Shown in pieces: positions 1 through 9,857 of a DNA stretch of 64,000 nt; positions within the stretch are counted from its first letter, which is position 1; each line of letters starts with the position of its first letter. The DNA lies in contig UWYS01000003.1 in assembly GCA_900291925.1 (NCBI GenBank), forward strand, positions 1,116,001 through 1,180,000, given 5' to 3'. The notes under the pieces are model-generated. The model was not told where the DNA came from and did no database searches. It saw nothing but the letters and a program-made list of their open reading frames with translations. The DNA comes from Thecaphora thlaspeos (taxonomy: Eukaryota > Basidiomycota > Ustilaginomycetes > Urocystidales > Glomosporiaceae). The translations under genes and the position numbers were made by a program.

Positions 1-458
1 GGCTCTTCAATTTCCTTATCGTCATGATCACGCCGCCGTCGTTCAAGAGCATTGGATACCAGACCTACATCATCTTTGCCGTCCTCAACATGAGTTTCAT
101 CCCGGTCATCTACACGTTTTACCCGGAGACGAAGCGACGCGGTCTAGAGGAGATGGACCTCATCTTCGCGGAGGCGCACGACGAGGGCTTCTGGAAGGCG
201 TCGCGTTTCATGACGACGGCATGCTACCTCTCGCTGAACAAGAAGCACCTCACCTCAGAGGAGCTCGACAACGAACTGGCCTACCGCTTCGGCAGCGATC
301 GCACGGACAAGAAGGTCACTGGCCTCACCGAAGGCGAGCAGGAAGACGCCGCAGCGACCGAAGAGAAGAGGGCGTCGGGAGCGCGGGCCGAGAGCAACGG
401 TGACTTCACGCCGGAGCGCGACGCCGACCGTACCAGCTCCCACTCTGGCTCGTCGTAG
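1..458 (+). CDS. MFS sugar transporter, C-terminal end (5' truncated by window)
   Basis: Only the last about 150 codons are present; the frame (codons starting at base 3) is open to the left edge, so the gene begins outside the window. It reads through a final membrane helix (TYIIFAVLNMSFIPVIYTF) into PETKRRGLEEMDLIF, the conserved end of the last transmembrane segment of the sugar-porter family of the major facilitator superfamily. A hydrophilic cytosolic tail of about 100 residues rich in Glu, Asp, Ser and Lys follows. Family knowledge: plasma-membrane uptake of hexoses or related polyols. The substrate cannot be told from this fragment. The stop is TAG at 456-458. Confidence 0.9.
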   Translation, partial: LFNFLIVMITPPSFKSIGYQTYIIFAVLNMSFIPVIYTFYPETKRRGLEEMDLIFAEAHDEGFWKASRFMTTACYLSLNKKHLTSEELDNELAYRFGSDRTDKKVTGLTEGEQEDAAATEEKRASGARAESNGDFTPERDADRTSSHSGSS

Positions 459-1683
459 TCGCACCGGATCGATGACCCCCTATTCGGGTTCTGCAGCGAT
501 GCTAGGCCGTGACGTTCCCCCCTTCCCTATACCTCACGTCACTTCTTGCCGAGTTCAATTTGTTCGCTATTCCTTCTCACACTCCGCGACGACGATGACG
601 GCCGCTCCGTCTTTCCTACATGTTTTGCCGCCACGATGAGTTGGCGCCACACAACTTTATTTTGTTGCATGTTTAGTTGTGGAACAGTCTGTCGCCCCCT
701 GATCGCAAAAGCAGTGTAGAATCATTTGCATTCTCGCACGATGTTGGTTCGGAAGAGGATTTGTGGACTAAACAAACACCTGGCATGGACCGACCGTGAA
801 CATACTGTGAACACAATACCTTGTACAGTACAACATGACGTGACCGGGAGATGACCATCGGTTGTTACGGCGCATAGCCGCGATCCATGCAAAGGACGAA
901 TACGTCACTCGGCTATGTCCTGTTGCTGCTCCTGGAAGGAAGTGACGTTGCCGTTACACAGAAGGGAAGTCCGACGACACAAAGGAGAAAAGTAGAGCGG
1001 ATTCCTGGAGAGGTGGATGCCAGGAGAGGCGCGACTGGTGTGTCTATCCGTGCTGCTTGTTTTCGCCGTCGTCAGGGGCTATGCGCGAGGACCAGGATAG
1101 AGCGGCGATACCACACCCGCATCGCTCGCTTCTCGCTTGCTCGATGAGCCGTCGGCGGCGGCGGTGACGTTCGTGGGGTTTTTGCGTGGAGTGTCAATTT
1201 GAGCATCACATGGGGGGGGGTGTGTCATGATGCCATGCGGAAGAAGGCTGTGTGCACCGCCATCGCATCGGTTGACAGTTGCGCTATCGACTCGCACGCG
1301 AATGACGGCTTAGGCGTTGTTCTGGACGACAGCCGATGGGGGGTTGTCATGGCCTCCTCGATTTCGACTCGTAGCCCCCGGTAACGGTAGGCAGAGAGAG
1401 GTTGGATCAGGAGGATACGTCATAATCCACCCCACCCACGGACCACCCTTTGTTCCCTCCACTTTTTGGCAATTCTTGACAGCCGCCCCGCCGTAACGGC
1501 AGACACCGGCGCAGCGCACCGCATTGCACTTTACGGCAGGCCAAAGAGGGTCCTATGAACTCATACACTTTGACGAGCAGGCAAACGGCCAACAAAGGGC
1601 GATGATGGAATGGCGTGCGTGGCGTCCCATCGTACCAGCTGCGTGCTACAAACACCTGTGATCTCTCTTCTCTCGCTCGAAGA

Positions 1684-1691
1684 GATATAAG
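1684..1691 (+). promoter_or_regulatory. TATA-like box upstream of the Ser/Gly/Asn-rich gene
   Basis: GATATAAG lies about 130 nt before the ATG at 1821, a plausible distance for a fungal TATA element with a roughly 100-nt leader. A strong TATA box suggests a regulated rather than housekeeping gene. Inferred from position only. Confidence 0.45.
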
Positions 1692-1756
1692 ACCTGCCCC
1701 CTTTCCCTCTTTCCATTTCCATTTTTTTTCCATCCACCACAGCATTATATTCCCAG

Positions 1757-1818
1757 CTACACTCACACACTCACACACATAACAACACACACACACACAC
1801 AGCCACACACACACACGA
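1757..1818 (+). repeat. CA-dinucleotide microsatellite in the 5' leader
   Basis: Interrupted (CA)n tract running to within three bases of the start codon at 1821. It is in the likely 5' UTR, so the leader would be almost free of G and weakly structured. Confidence 0.85.
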
Positions 1819-1820
1819 CC

Positions 1821-2808
1821 ATGTCGTCTTTCATCAACAAGGTTAAGGACAAGGTTCAGGACAAGGTCCATGGAGACAGGCACAAAGAGTCCAACGACTA
1901 CACTTCCAACACCAACACTTCATCGAATGAGTACGGCTCCAACTCTTCCGAATACGGCCGGGACAACAACAACAACACGTCTGACCTTTCGTCGTCCAAC
2001 AGCGACAACAACGGAGCCGGTTTCACATCCGGCGAGGTGGGTCGAGACAACTACTCTGCCTCGACTGGCGGAAGCGCTCGTGACTTTAGCAGGGAGAACG
2101 AGTACAGCTCTTCCTCTTCTCGCAACGACACTCTTGGACGCCAGGACGAGTTCTCGTCCGGTGGGGTGGGACAGTCGAACAACGATCCCTTCCAACGACA
2201 GAACGAGGGCAGCACCGCGGGTAGCGGTCTGGGTGGATCGGGCTATTCGGACGGAAACAATAGGAACGATGATATCCTCGGCAACAGCAACCGCGAAACC
2301 GGTTCCGTCCCTGTCTCGATCGCTAACGCAGAAGGTCGCTCCGGAGTCAGCGGTGCTCAGGGTGGAAGCTACGGTCTGGCAGGTGACAAAGATATTCGTT
2401 TCGTCGGTGACAACAACGCCGCTAGCACTGGCAACTTTGAGAGGAGAGAGAGGAGGAGCGAGCCTTATCGCGATAACGTGAGTGTCTTGGCCAATCCGAA
2501 CTCCTTCTCATTACCTGCCTTAGCCCCTCTGCAGCAAACGATCCTGACTAATTTATCGCCCCTTTGCCACTTTACAGTCGACCGTGACGGAAGGCGGATA
2601 CGGTCGCAACGATGCTGGCGATTCCTTCTCTCGTGACAACCAGACCGGATTCGGCGGTGATGCCTCTCGAGGTCAGTTTGGTTCCACCGCCCAGGTCGAC
2701 CAGGACAAGTACTCTTCCACTGGCGGCGGGGCCGGATTCAACTCGAGCTCGAGGAACGACGAAGATTCTTACATCAACAACCAGAGCGACAGGTCCACTG
2801 GCTTCTAA
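1821..2808 (+). CDS. Ser/Gly/Asn-rich low-complexity protein (295 aa)
   Basis: Exons 1821-2477 and 2578-2808; the 100-nt intron has GTGAGT and TTTACAG borders and is phase 0. The protein opens with a short amphipathic Lys-rich helix (SFINKVKDKVQDKVHGD). The rest is repetitive, disordered and hydrophilic, with Asn-Asn, Ser-Ser and Gly-Gly runs and recurring S(N)EYG, GRDN and GxGY-like units. No signal peptide, membrane segment or known domain is visible. Hydrophilic proteins of this composition in fungi are often stress-induced, but that is only an analogy. A TATA box and unstructured CA-rich leader fit strongly inducible expression. Function unknown. Confidence 0.8.
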
Positions 2809-3398
2809 GCATCACTCCGATACCCTTGTCAACCGCACGCCTTTGTCGGATGCGGCGATATTTCTGTAACGAAGACCTTGGATCAATGAATTGATGATCA
2901 ACTGCTCCACAGCGCCGATGGACGTGAAGATGACAGAAGTGTAGGGTGACGAAGACGGTCTGGCATCGACCGTGCAGACGTTGAGAGTATCGCTTCGCAA
3001 TCTCGATGCAAGGACGACGGAAGGCAACGGCGTCGCCTTGGTTGGCAGGGAAAGGGTCGAGAGGAGAGAATGTGCAGCCCGGTGCCTCTTTTGTAGGTTT
3101 GAGAAGAACGTCGTCGCAAAACATGTCGCTCTGTTCCCAAGTCAGCCCATCTTAAGAGAGCGAAGGATGACAGCTCGCTCGCCAGGTCACATCACTTTTT
3201 GACATAGTGTCAAGACGATTCGCCGGTGCTCGTCCATCGGGACGGAGGCAGAGAGCAGAGCTGATACGATGTGTTTGCGATGCGACCCGAGAGCGTTGGA
3301 GAGAGTACGTACAGAGGAGCCCCGTAGCCCCTTGTGGAGGAAGAGCAGAGAGAGCGAGAGCGAGAGCAGACGCGGGTATCTCCAGCCGGCACCTCGAT
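2809..3398. other. Intergenic region between convergent genes
   Basis: Contains the 3' ends of the Ser/Gly/Asn-rich gene (+) and UBC7 (-). I see no further exon, RNA gene or repeat. Confidence 0.55.
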
Positions 3399-4262
3399 TC
3401 AGAGGCCGAGCTGCTCCTTTACGCTATCCCTGATAATCTTTTCGTATCCCTCCCTGTCGTCTCTGTACATTTTCTGTAGTGGTTCCAAGGGACAAGCAAG
3501 GACAGGTCAGCAAGACTGAATCGCACGCAGGATTCGCGCGACAGGGAGAGAAAGGGGTCAGGCCAGGGCACGTACGCAAGCATCGATGTTGGCGCCGCTC
3601 TCTACGTTTGGTTCTGCGAGCATGCTGAGTACCGAGAGGAGGATCTTTTCGATGGACTGGACAGGCGACCATCGTTCTGAAGAGGATTCATACACTGTGC
3701 GCACAGGCGGGGAAACGCGGCGGGGCGAAGAAAGAGGAAGCCGGAGAGACGAGGTGAGCAGAGGTATTTCTAGGCATATTCTGTCATCTTCCGTGTGCTG
3801 CGGGATGTTCGAGGTCGAAAGCGACTACTACTCACTGTTGGGGTCATCGCCTGGGGCGTGGAGGATTGAGATGCACACTAGGCCGTCGGCGTAGACTGAT
3901 TCCGGCAGATATGGGTGGAGAGGTCACAGCACGGCGATCAGCGTTTTTTTTGTTCCAGCACCTAAGTTCCACCAACGACGCCGGAAGGCGTGCTCACCAT
4001 TAGGGTGAAATATGGGCGGCTCGAACCTCATCGTTGGCGGTTCGAGCGGGTAGGATGCGGGGAACTTGAGACGCGCGCTAAACACTCCACCTTCGAAAGG
4101 CGTGCCGTCCGGACCGGGTACGAGTGCCTCCCATTCTAGGTAGTTGTCTTCGGAGACGGGACCGACGGCGGGGAAGAGGGAGTTGGGATCGGTGGAGAGC
4201 TGGCGGTACTCTATGGTGAGGCGCTTGATGGCTGCGCCGCTGGAGGAGCGGTTGTTGAACAT
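3399..4262 (-). CDS. UBC7: Ubiquitin-conjugating enzyme E2, Ubc7/UBE2G type
   Basis: Four exons read right to left: 4262-3998, 3895-3836, 3694-3576 and 3473-3399, all joined in phase, giving 172 aa, close to yeast Ubc7. The E2 fold is complete: an N-terminal helix ([13 protein letters not shown]), [18 protein letters not shown] and the active-site Cys96 in LVCISILH. The acidic insertion after it ([19 protein letters not shown]) is diagnostic of the Ubc7/UBE2G subfamily. The C terminus ends DSVKEQLGL. Family role: charges ubiquitin for ER-associated degradation together with Hrd1- or Doa10-type ligases on the ER surface. It is divergent from the fluoride exporter and shares about 0.6 kb of promoter with it. 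Confidence 0.95.
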
Positions 4263-4878
4263 GCTGTGCGGACGCGGTCGTGTGATGTAAGAGCGGGAGG
4301 GAGGGGAAGAGAAGGAGGTGAGGTCGATGGTGATGGTGAGGAGGAGAGGAGGAGGGGGAGAAGAGGTGTTGGAGGAGGAGAACAAGAGGCCGGGCGTGAA
4401 GTGGCAACACGAGCTGCGAGACCGAGGCCCTGGCGCTGGCCCTCGCTCTGCCCTCGCTGAGGCAAAGGGAGCGAAGGTGTTGGTTGCATCACGTGTGCAC
4501 CCACCGCAACCGCGCCATCCCCCCTTTGGCCCGATCCAGAGCGAGGCGCCAGAATCGGGCGTCGACCCTCCACACGCCACGTCCGTGTCACGCTCTGCCG
4601 CACCCTCTCCCCACGCTCTGCCTCACTTCGTCCTTCTTCGCCCAACTTGCCATGTCCTACCTCTGATTCCCATATACCCTCACACCATAAACGCTTCCAA
4701 GCTCCTTCTCTCTCTCTCGAAGACGCAACACAACTCAGCAACTTTCAACACCCAACACCCAGTCCATCCATCCGCTACGACTCCTATCCGTACAGCAGCA
4801 GCAGCAGCAGCAAGAGGCGCACCTGAAATCTCAGCAATCAGCCATCAGAGGATTGGCTGACGACACAGCCAGTCAGGG
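4263..4878. promoter_or_regulatory. Divergent promoter region UBC7 / FEX
   Basis: Between the two start codons lie a purine-rich stretch next to UBC7 (about 4300-4390) and a pyrimidine- and CA-rich stretch followed by a short (CAG)n run (about 4795-4815) next to FEX. No additional gene is supported. Confidence 0.6.
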
Positions 4879-6196
4879 ATGATCGAAGACCAGACCAGGT
4901 TCTCTCGTCCTTATGGCTCTGACCACGGATCCAGGGCTGGCGCTACGCAAATGCCACAAGCAACGATTCAGCAAGCACCCAACGCCGTCGACCTACCCCT
5001 GCCATCCTCGCGTCACATGGACGACACCAAGACACCTCCAACACATCCTCACTCTCCACAAGCTAGCGCACCCAGCCCTTCAGAGAAACAAGACACTCCC
5101 TCCGCCCTCCATCGTGCACTGCAGCACTCCTCGGTCCTCTCCCTCCTAGCCTTTGCTTCAATATGGGGCACCCTCACGCGCCAAGGTCTGGTAGCCCTCA
5201 ACACCTACGACGGACAGAGCGTCACACCGCTCGTATGGGCTCAGGCGATCGGATGCCTCATCATGGGATGGGCAGTGGGGAATCGAAAGGCGATCCAAGG
5301 ACGGTACGTCTGCGCTGCCCATCCTTCACGCTCTCTCTTCCCTCGTAACCTGACCAAGGCCCACCTCTCTCTCCCTACACACACATCGTGACCACAACAG
5401 ATCCGCACCAGTCTATACGATGCTCACGACAGGCTACTGCGGAAGCGTGACCACGTTCTCCTCTTGGATGCTCCAAGTATTTCTGGCGTTTGCAGGGAAC
5501 GCTCACCTCCACCACGGTGGACTCCACAACGTCATGGATGCCCTCAGCCAAACGTTTGTCACGCTGGGCATGTCGTTCGTCTCGTTCTATGCTGGCCGAA
5601 GACTTGCCAAGTTCCTCGACGTCTCCCTCCTCCCCTCGCATCCATCGCGACAGGAAGAGACGAGTACGACATCAAACGTCCTCGTGACGTCGTTGCTTCT
5701 CGGACCGACCTTCTGGATCGGATCAGCCATCTTCGTCTCTCTCTTCCCACCCTATCGTCACGTCACCTTTTCCCTGATCTTTTCACCACTCGGAGCGATT
5801 GGGAGGTGGTACCTTTCCCGTCTCAACCTATCCACCTTTTCTACACGACACCACTTTCCCCTGGGAACTTTTACCGCCAACATCTTCGCTGTGTTAATCC
5901 TTTCGGGCGTGTACACTGGACAACGCTACGGTCGATCGGGAGAGGTAGGAGGGATGGACGAGACGCGATGTTACGTTCTGTATGGAATGCAGGAGGGTTT
6001 ATGTGGTTGTTTGAGCACCATTTCGACGTTTGTAAGCGAACTCGATACCATTTCAAACGCAAACGGCGGTGTCAGAAGGGCGATAAGGTACGTCGTCACG
6101 TCCTATGTCGTCGCCATGGTCGTAACGGTGCTCCTCGTCGGTGTACCGTGGTGGAGCGGCGGGTCCGAGGGAAGGTGTGTCGGCTTGACACTCTAG
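4879..6196 (+). CDS. FEX1: Fluoride exporter (CrcB/FEX family, fused two-domain type)
   Basis: Exons 4879-5303 and 5401-6196 (intron GTACGT...CAACAG, phase 2) give 406 aa. After a Pro/Ser/Thr-rich cytosolic N terminus the protein holds two CrcB repeats. The first contains IWGTLTRQGL and the GYCGSVTTFSSW pore signature. The second contains PLGAIGRWYLS, GTFTANIFAV and the degenerate counterpart LCGCLSTISTF. A tandem fusion with one strong and one degenerate signature is the known eukaryotic FEX design, in which a single polypeptide replaces the bacterial antiparallel dimer. Role: plasma-membrane efflux of fluoride. The C terminus is short after the last helix (VVAMVVTVLLVGV). The start ATG is the first in frame after an upstream stop. 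Confidence 0.93.
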
Positions 6197-6665
6197 AACG
6201 TGCTCTCCTCACGCAATACAAAACAAAATCTTAATATCACGGACCTAGTGGGACGCGAACACGTCCATGATCTCTTTCAAAGGTCTGCAAACGGAGACGG
6301 CTCGCCAACGAGCTTGTCGCGGCCAACGGTGGTGGTGGCTGCGTCCGTGGCCAATGAATATACACATTGACGACAAGGGACGACAGGACGATGCAACGAT
6401 ACAAAAAAGGAGAGACCAAGGGCTGCGAGTTCCGTGTGTGTAGTGTCAAGATAGTGCGACGAGAAAGAAAAAGACTCATTATTCTGATGCAGGGTCAAGG
6501 GGCGACAAAGGGAGAGTGGGGTGGGCGAGGCACGTACATACAGAGTCGACATTGATGGCGGGGAGATCTACGCGCCCTCGTATAGAACAAGGAAAGAGGA
6601 CCGGAAGAAAAGCAAAGCGGGGAATCGGGGCCGGCCCGTCCTCGCCGCCGGCGCTCGCCAATCTC
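6197..6665. other. Intergenic region between convergent FEX and hydrolase genes
   Basis: Only 3' flanks. No ORF with family similarity, RNA gene or notable repeat. Confidence 0.55.
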
Positions 6666-8348
6666 TCAGAGAAGCTTGTGCTTGCTTTCCGTCTCCCAGC
6701 TTTGCGAGTCGTACTTGTCCAGGTTGGGCCTGAACATCCATGGGAGCACGGCAAAGAAGATGGCGACCAGCCCCAGGCTGCATCCAAGCAGCGACCAGGC
6801 CGCCTTTTCGTGGGCGGGAGTGGCAAAGGCCTTTTTGCCGTCCGGGAGCTTGGTGGCCTTGGTCTTTTCCGTCTTATCGCCCGGGTTGGACGTGTCGGTG
6901 AGCGAAGGGTAGCTTGTGTTGTAATCGGCGATGAAGATGCGGGCGACCGACTTGTCTGCACGAATCATGGGATAGTCCTGGTGCGACGTACCCTCGATAA
7001 TGTCGAGCGAGTGGGCAGCGGGAAAGCCGCCAGTCCGGTGGAGCATCAAGACGAATTGCGAGCCACGATCCAGGTGGCTTCCGCCCTGAGTCAACGCCTC
7101 GCAGTGCGTGTCACCGGCGCCCGTGTCGAGCAGGCCGAGGGCGTAGTGGACCTTTCGCCCGCGGAACCGCTCCACCACCGCTGGCTCGCCGTCCTTGACG
7201 TCGTATCGGGCGTAGCGCGGGACGGTGGAATAGTTGCCGAGGCCGTAGGGCCACGAGTCGATGGCGGCGCACGACTCGTTGGAGTAGGGCCGCTGGTCGT
7301 CGAGCCAGGCATAAGAACCCGGGTTTCCGATCCAGAAGTGCATGTTGGGGTCGTAGGACTTGCGCTTCTTGAGCAGGGCGTACCGCTGGGTCGCCTGGCC
7401 GCCCATCGAGTGGCCGCCGACGACAACCTGGTGGAGGTTGGGAAACTCACCCGAGAGGAAAAGCCAATCGGTGAGGTTGTCCATGACGGCGTAGGTGCTG
7501 ATGCCGGGCGTGATGCCCTCGTTGCGCGAGTTGCCACCGCGCTGCCACTGGGAGCCGTGGAAGTAGAGCTCGTTTGTCCCGACGGCGCCGGCATCCTTGT
7601 CGTTCTGGTTCATGAAGCAAGGCGCGAGGATGGCGACCTCGGATGCGACGACGCCGTTTGTCGTGTTGCTTGCGGCGACGGTGAGGGCGTTTCGAAAGAG
7701 ATTGGCATAATTCCAGCTGTCCCTGGGCTTACCGGGCATGGTCATGATGACGCGCTTGATGGCGCTGTTGTCGCCGCCGGGCTGGTAGTTGTTTGAGATG
7801 TAAAAGGGCATCACGAGGCCCTGGTAGGCGACAAAGGTGCGGTTAAGCGTGAAGCCCTCAAGGGTGATGGGGAGGGCCTGCCAAGCGGTGTCGCCGTCTG
7901 TGATGCCGAGCTCTGCGGCGCGGTCCGTGGCGACAGGGGTGGAGACGAAGGGGATGTTGGCAAGGAACTCGGGGTTGGCGGTGTTGCCGTCGCCCTGTAC
8001 AATGAGGTCTGCCGTCTGTACAGGGGCGTTGGCGTTTGGGACGCCGGGAATGGTCTGGATGTCAGATGCGACGGTGACGGGGTCGGCCTCATCGGCGATG
8101 TACTGCAAAGCCACCTGTCTGCGGACGATCTTCTGTGTCTTTGTGGGGCCGCGCTTGAGGGTGCGCATTCCTCTGACCTGGGGCGGCGAGGCCGAGAGGT
8201 CTGGAGCGATGCTGTTTGCCTCTAGGAGAGCGGCAGCGATGTCTACGTCATGGGCGGAAGCTAGCTGGTGTGTTGATGGCTGTGCGATCGCTGATGAAGC
8301 GAGGGCGAGTAGCGGCAACAGGATGGAGGAGAGGGTGGCTGGCCTCAT
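6666..8348 (-). CDS. Secretory, membrane-anchored alpha/beta hydrolase-like protein (560 aa)
   Basis: Single exon. It starts with a clear signal peptide (about residues 1-22, LLPLLALASSAIAQ) and ends with a transmembrane helix near residues 518-540 followed by a short cytosolic tail ending KHKLL, so a type I membrane topology is predicted. The luminal part has several N-glycosylation sequons and the nucleophile elbow VVGGHSMGGQAT with Ser314, inside a domain of the alpha/beta hydrolase type seen in uncharacterised fungal proteins. A later His (HCEAL or SHQDY region) could complete a triad. The substrate is unknown. It is divergent from the SYLF-SH3 gene. Confidence 0.8.
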   Translation of the reverse strand: MRPATLSSILLPLLALASSAIAQPSTHQLASAHDVDIAAALLEANSIAPDLSASPPQVRGMRTLKRGPTKTQKIVRRQVALQYIADEADPVTVASDIQTIPGVPNANAPVQTADLIVQGDGNTANPEFLANIPFVSTPVATDRAAELGITDGDTAWQALPITLEGFTLNRTFVAYQGLVMPFYISNNYQPGGDNSAIKRVIMTMPGKPRDSWNYANLFRNALTVAASNTTNGVVASEVAILAPCFMNQNDKDAGAVGTNELYFHGSQWQRGGNSRNEGITPGISTYAVMDNLTDWLFLSGEFPNLHQVVVGGHSMGGQATQRYALLKKRKSYDPNMHFWIGNPGSYAWLDDQRPYSNESCAAIDSWPYGLGNYSTVPRYARYDVKDGEPAVVERFRGRKVHYALGLLDTGAGDTHCEALTQGGSHLDRGSQFVLMLHRTGGFPAAHSLDIIEGTSHQDYPMIRADKSVARIFIADYNTSYPSLTDTSNPGDKTEKTKATKLPDGKKAFATPAHEKAAWSLLGCSLGLVAIFFAVLPWMFRPNLDKYDSQSWETESKHKLL

Positions 8349-8586
8349 TGTGGAGGATTAGCGGTGGGAATGAACGCGAAGGGGTTGCGGTAGGTGGATA
8401 TCGATGGGCGAGAAAGGAGAGGCGGTGGTGGTGGCGTTGTCTCTACGCCGCTCAGGGTTGCCCGGCAACAGGGAGGGGGGCAGTGATGGTTGTGAGATAC
8501 AAAGACGAGAGGGCGGAGGGAAAAAAACAGAGAGCGGACTGGCGGTGGATGCGAGATAAAGGAAGAGGGGAGATGGAGATGGAGAT

Positions 8587-8650
8587 GGAGAGGGAGGGGG
8601 AGGGGGAGGGGGAGGGGGGGGAGAGGGGGGAGGGGGAGAGAGGAAGAAGA
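8587..8650 (+). repeat. Uninterrupted polypurine tract, G-rich
   Basis: 64 consecutive A/G bases built from GAGGGG-like units, preceded by three GGAGAT repeats. Several G-runs of three to nine are spaced by single A, which fits G-quadruplex or triplex potential about 240-300 nt upstream of the hydrolase ATG. Confidence 0.85.
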
Positions 8651-8771
8651 CGGGAGAGAAGGAGAGTCAAGGGAAGGACAGGATGGTGTGGTGATGGCTG
8701 AGGCAAAGGCGAAATTTGTTATTTTGGGCGACGGCGGTGTACATAGCAGGCCGGCAAGCTCGGGCGGCTCT

Positions 8772-8820
8772 CTGGCCTGGCCTGGCCTGGCCTGGCCTGC
8801 TGGCTGGCCTGCTGGCTGGG
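8772..8820 (+). repeat. CTGGC / GGCCTG minisatellite
   Basis: Tandem CTGGC units (five in a row), then GGCCTGCTGGCT twice. Similar units recur at 14158-14177, 14241-14275, 28380-28412, 39352-39496 and 53166-53182. Confidence 0.85.
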
Positions 8821-9562
8821 GGAGGGCTAACAGTGAGGTAGGACGCGGGGCAGAGCCAGGGTCGCAACAAAAAAGAGGGGTGCCAGAGCAAGCACAGGCA
8901 GAGAGAGCGGAAGAGAGCCGCGGCGCGCAGGCATGGCAGGCCGTACGGCACACGCCAGGCCTCGCATCGCAGCAGAGCATCGAGTTCAGAGGGCGCACGC
9001 AGTCAAAGTCACGCCCGCCCCGTCGCCACGCGAAACCGCTCGGTCCATGATCTGGCTGCTCGCACACTCTTGCACCAACAGCGTTCAGCAATCCACGCCG
9101 CAGCGGCCGTCGTCGTCGCAGAGAGAGCCTTACCGTGCTCCCCTTGAACGCCGTTAGCCGTCGACAGGTGCCAGTGTCTAAAAGTAGCAGCACGCAGTAT
9201 GTAGTAGTAGCGTAGAATATGTACTCTGCAGCCGGCCCCTAGCCAAGCCACCAGCCAAGCGCGACAAGATCGGGAGGACAAGCATCGGCGAAGGTGCGGC
9301 TTTCGCCCGATTGAGTGAGCGGGCACGGCTTGGGTTGCTTCGGGCCGGAGGAAAGCCCTCCACACGCAAAAGAGACGACGGCGGCCCATGCTCCCCCCCC
9401 TCGCTCTCTCCCGCTCCCGCTCAGGCTCGCTCCTGATGACGACGTCCCCGACCCACCGCCTCGTCCTCATCACCACCGCACTTGGCGCATCAATTTACCA
9501 AGCACCCCCCTCACCTTCCCGACCCGGCACCCCCTTCCCGAAGATCCACCCTCATCCTCCCA

Positions 9563-9601
9563 TCCTCCCCTCCTCCCCTCCTCCCCTCCTCCCCTCCTCC
9601 C
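9563..9601 (+). repeat. Uninterrupted polypyrimidine tract
   Basis: 39 consecutive C/T bases made of CCCCTCCT-type units about 260-300 nt upstream of the SYLF-SH3 ATG. The complementary strand is G-rich with runs of four G. Confidence 0.85.
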
Positions 9602-9857
9602 ACCCTCGCCGCAGCAGCACATCCTGAAGTCCACGCCCTCCCTCTTTGGCCCTGTCCCCGCCACCCGCCCGCGTCCTCACCGTTACATCGACCCACCATC
9701 ATCATCCTCCTCCGCAATCCACACCGACACATCACCGTTGAGCCTCGCTCGACCTCAGAGCTTGGCCATCTCTCCTACCTCCGACCTTTGTCTCAACGCT
9801 TGCAACGCCACCACTCCGCCCTTTGACGTCGCGGCTGTTGCCCCCCAACAAGCCACC

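Larger units (their letters stand above)
459..1820. other. Intergenic region, 1.36 kb; promoter of the downstream gene
   Basis: No convincing coding exon on either strand. The right end holds a TATA-like box (GATATAAG, about 1684-1691) roughly 130 nt before the next start codon, followed by a pyrimidine-rich stretch and a CA-repeat leader. The short open frames here lack family motifs and are not supported by splice signals. Confidence 0.6.
8349..9857. promoter_or_regulatory. Divergent promoter region, 1.5 kb, with purine and pyrimidine tracts
   Basis: Lies between the starts of the hydrolase (-) and SYLF-SH3 (+) genes. Holds a 64-nt pure purine run (8587-8650), a CTGGC-type minisatellite (8772-8820) and a CCCCTCCT-type pyrimidine run (9563-9601). 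No coding exon is supported; open frames crossing it follow from base composition. Confidence 0.6.

Noticed and set aside
6516..7796. 426-codon plus-strand frame over the hydrolase gene
   Set aside because: Antisense to a gene with signal peptide, catalytic elbow and membrane anchor; compositional shadow.
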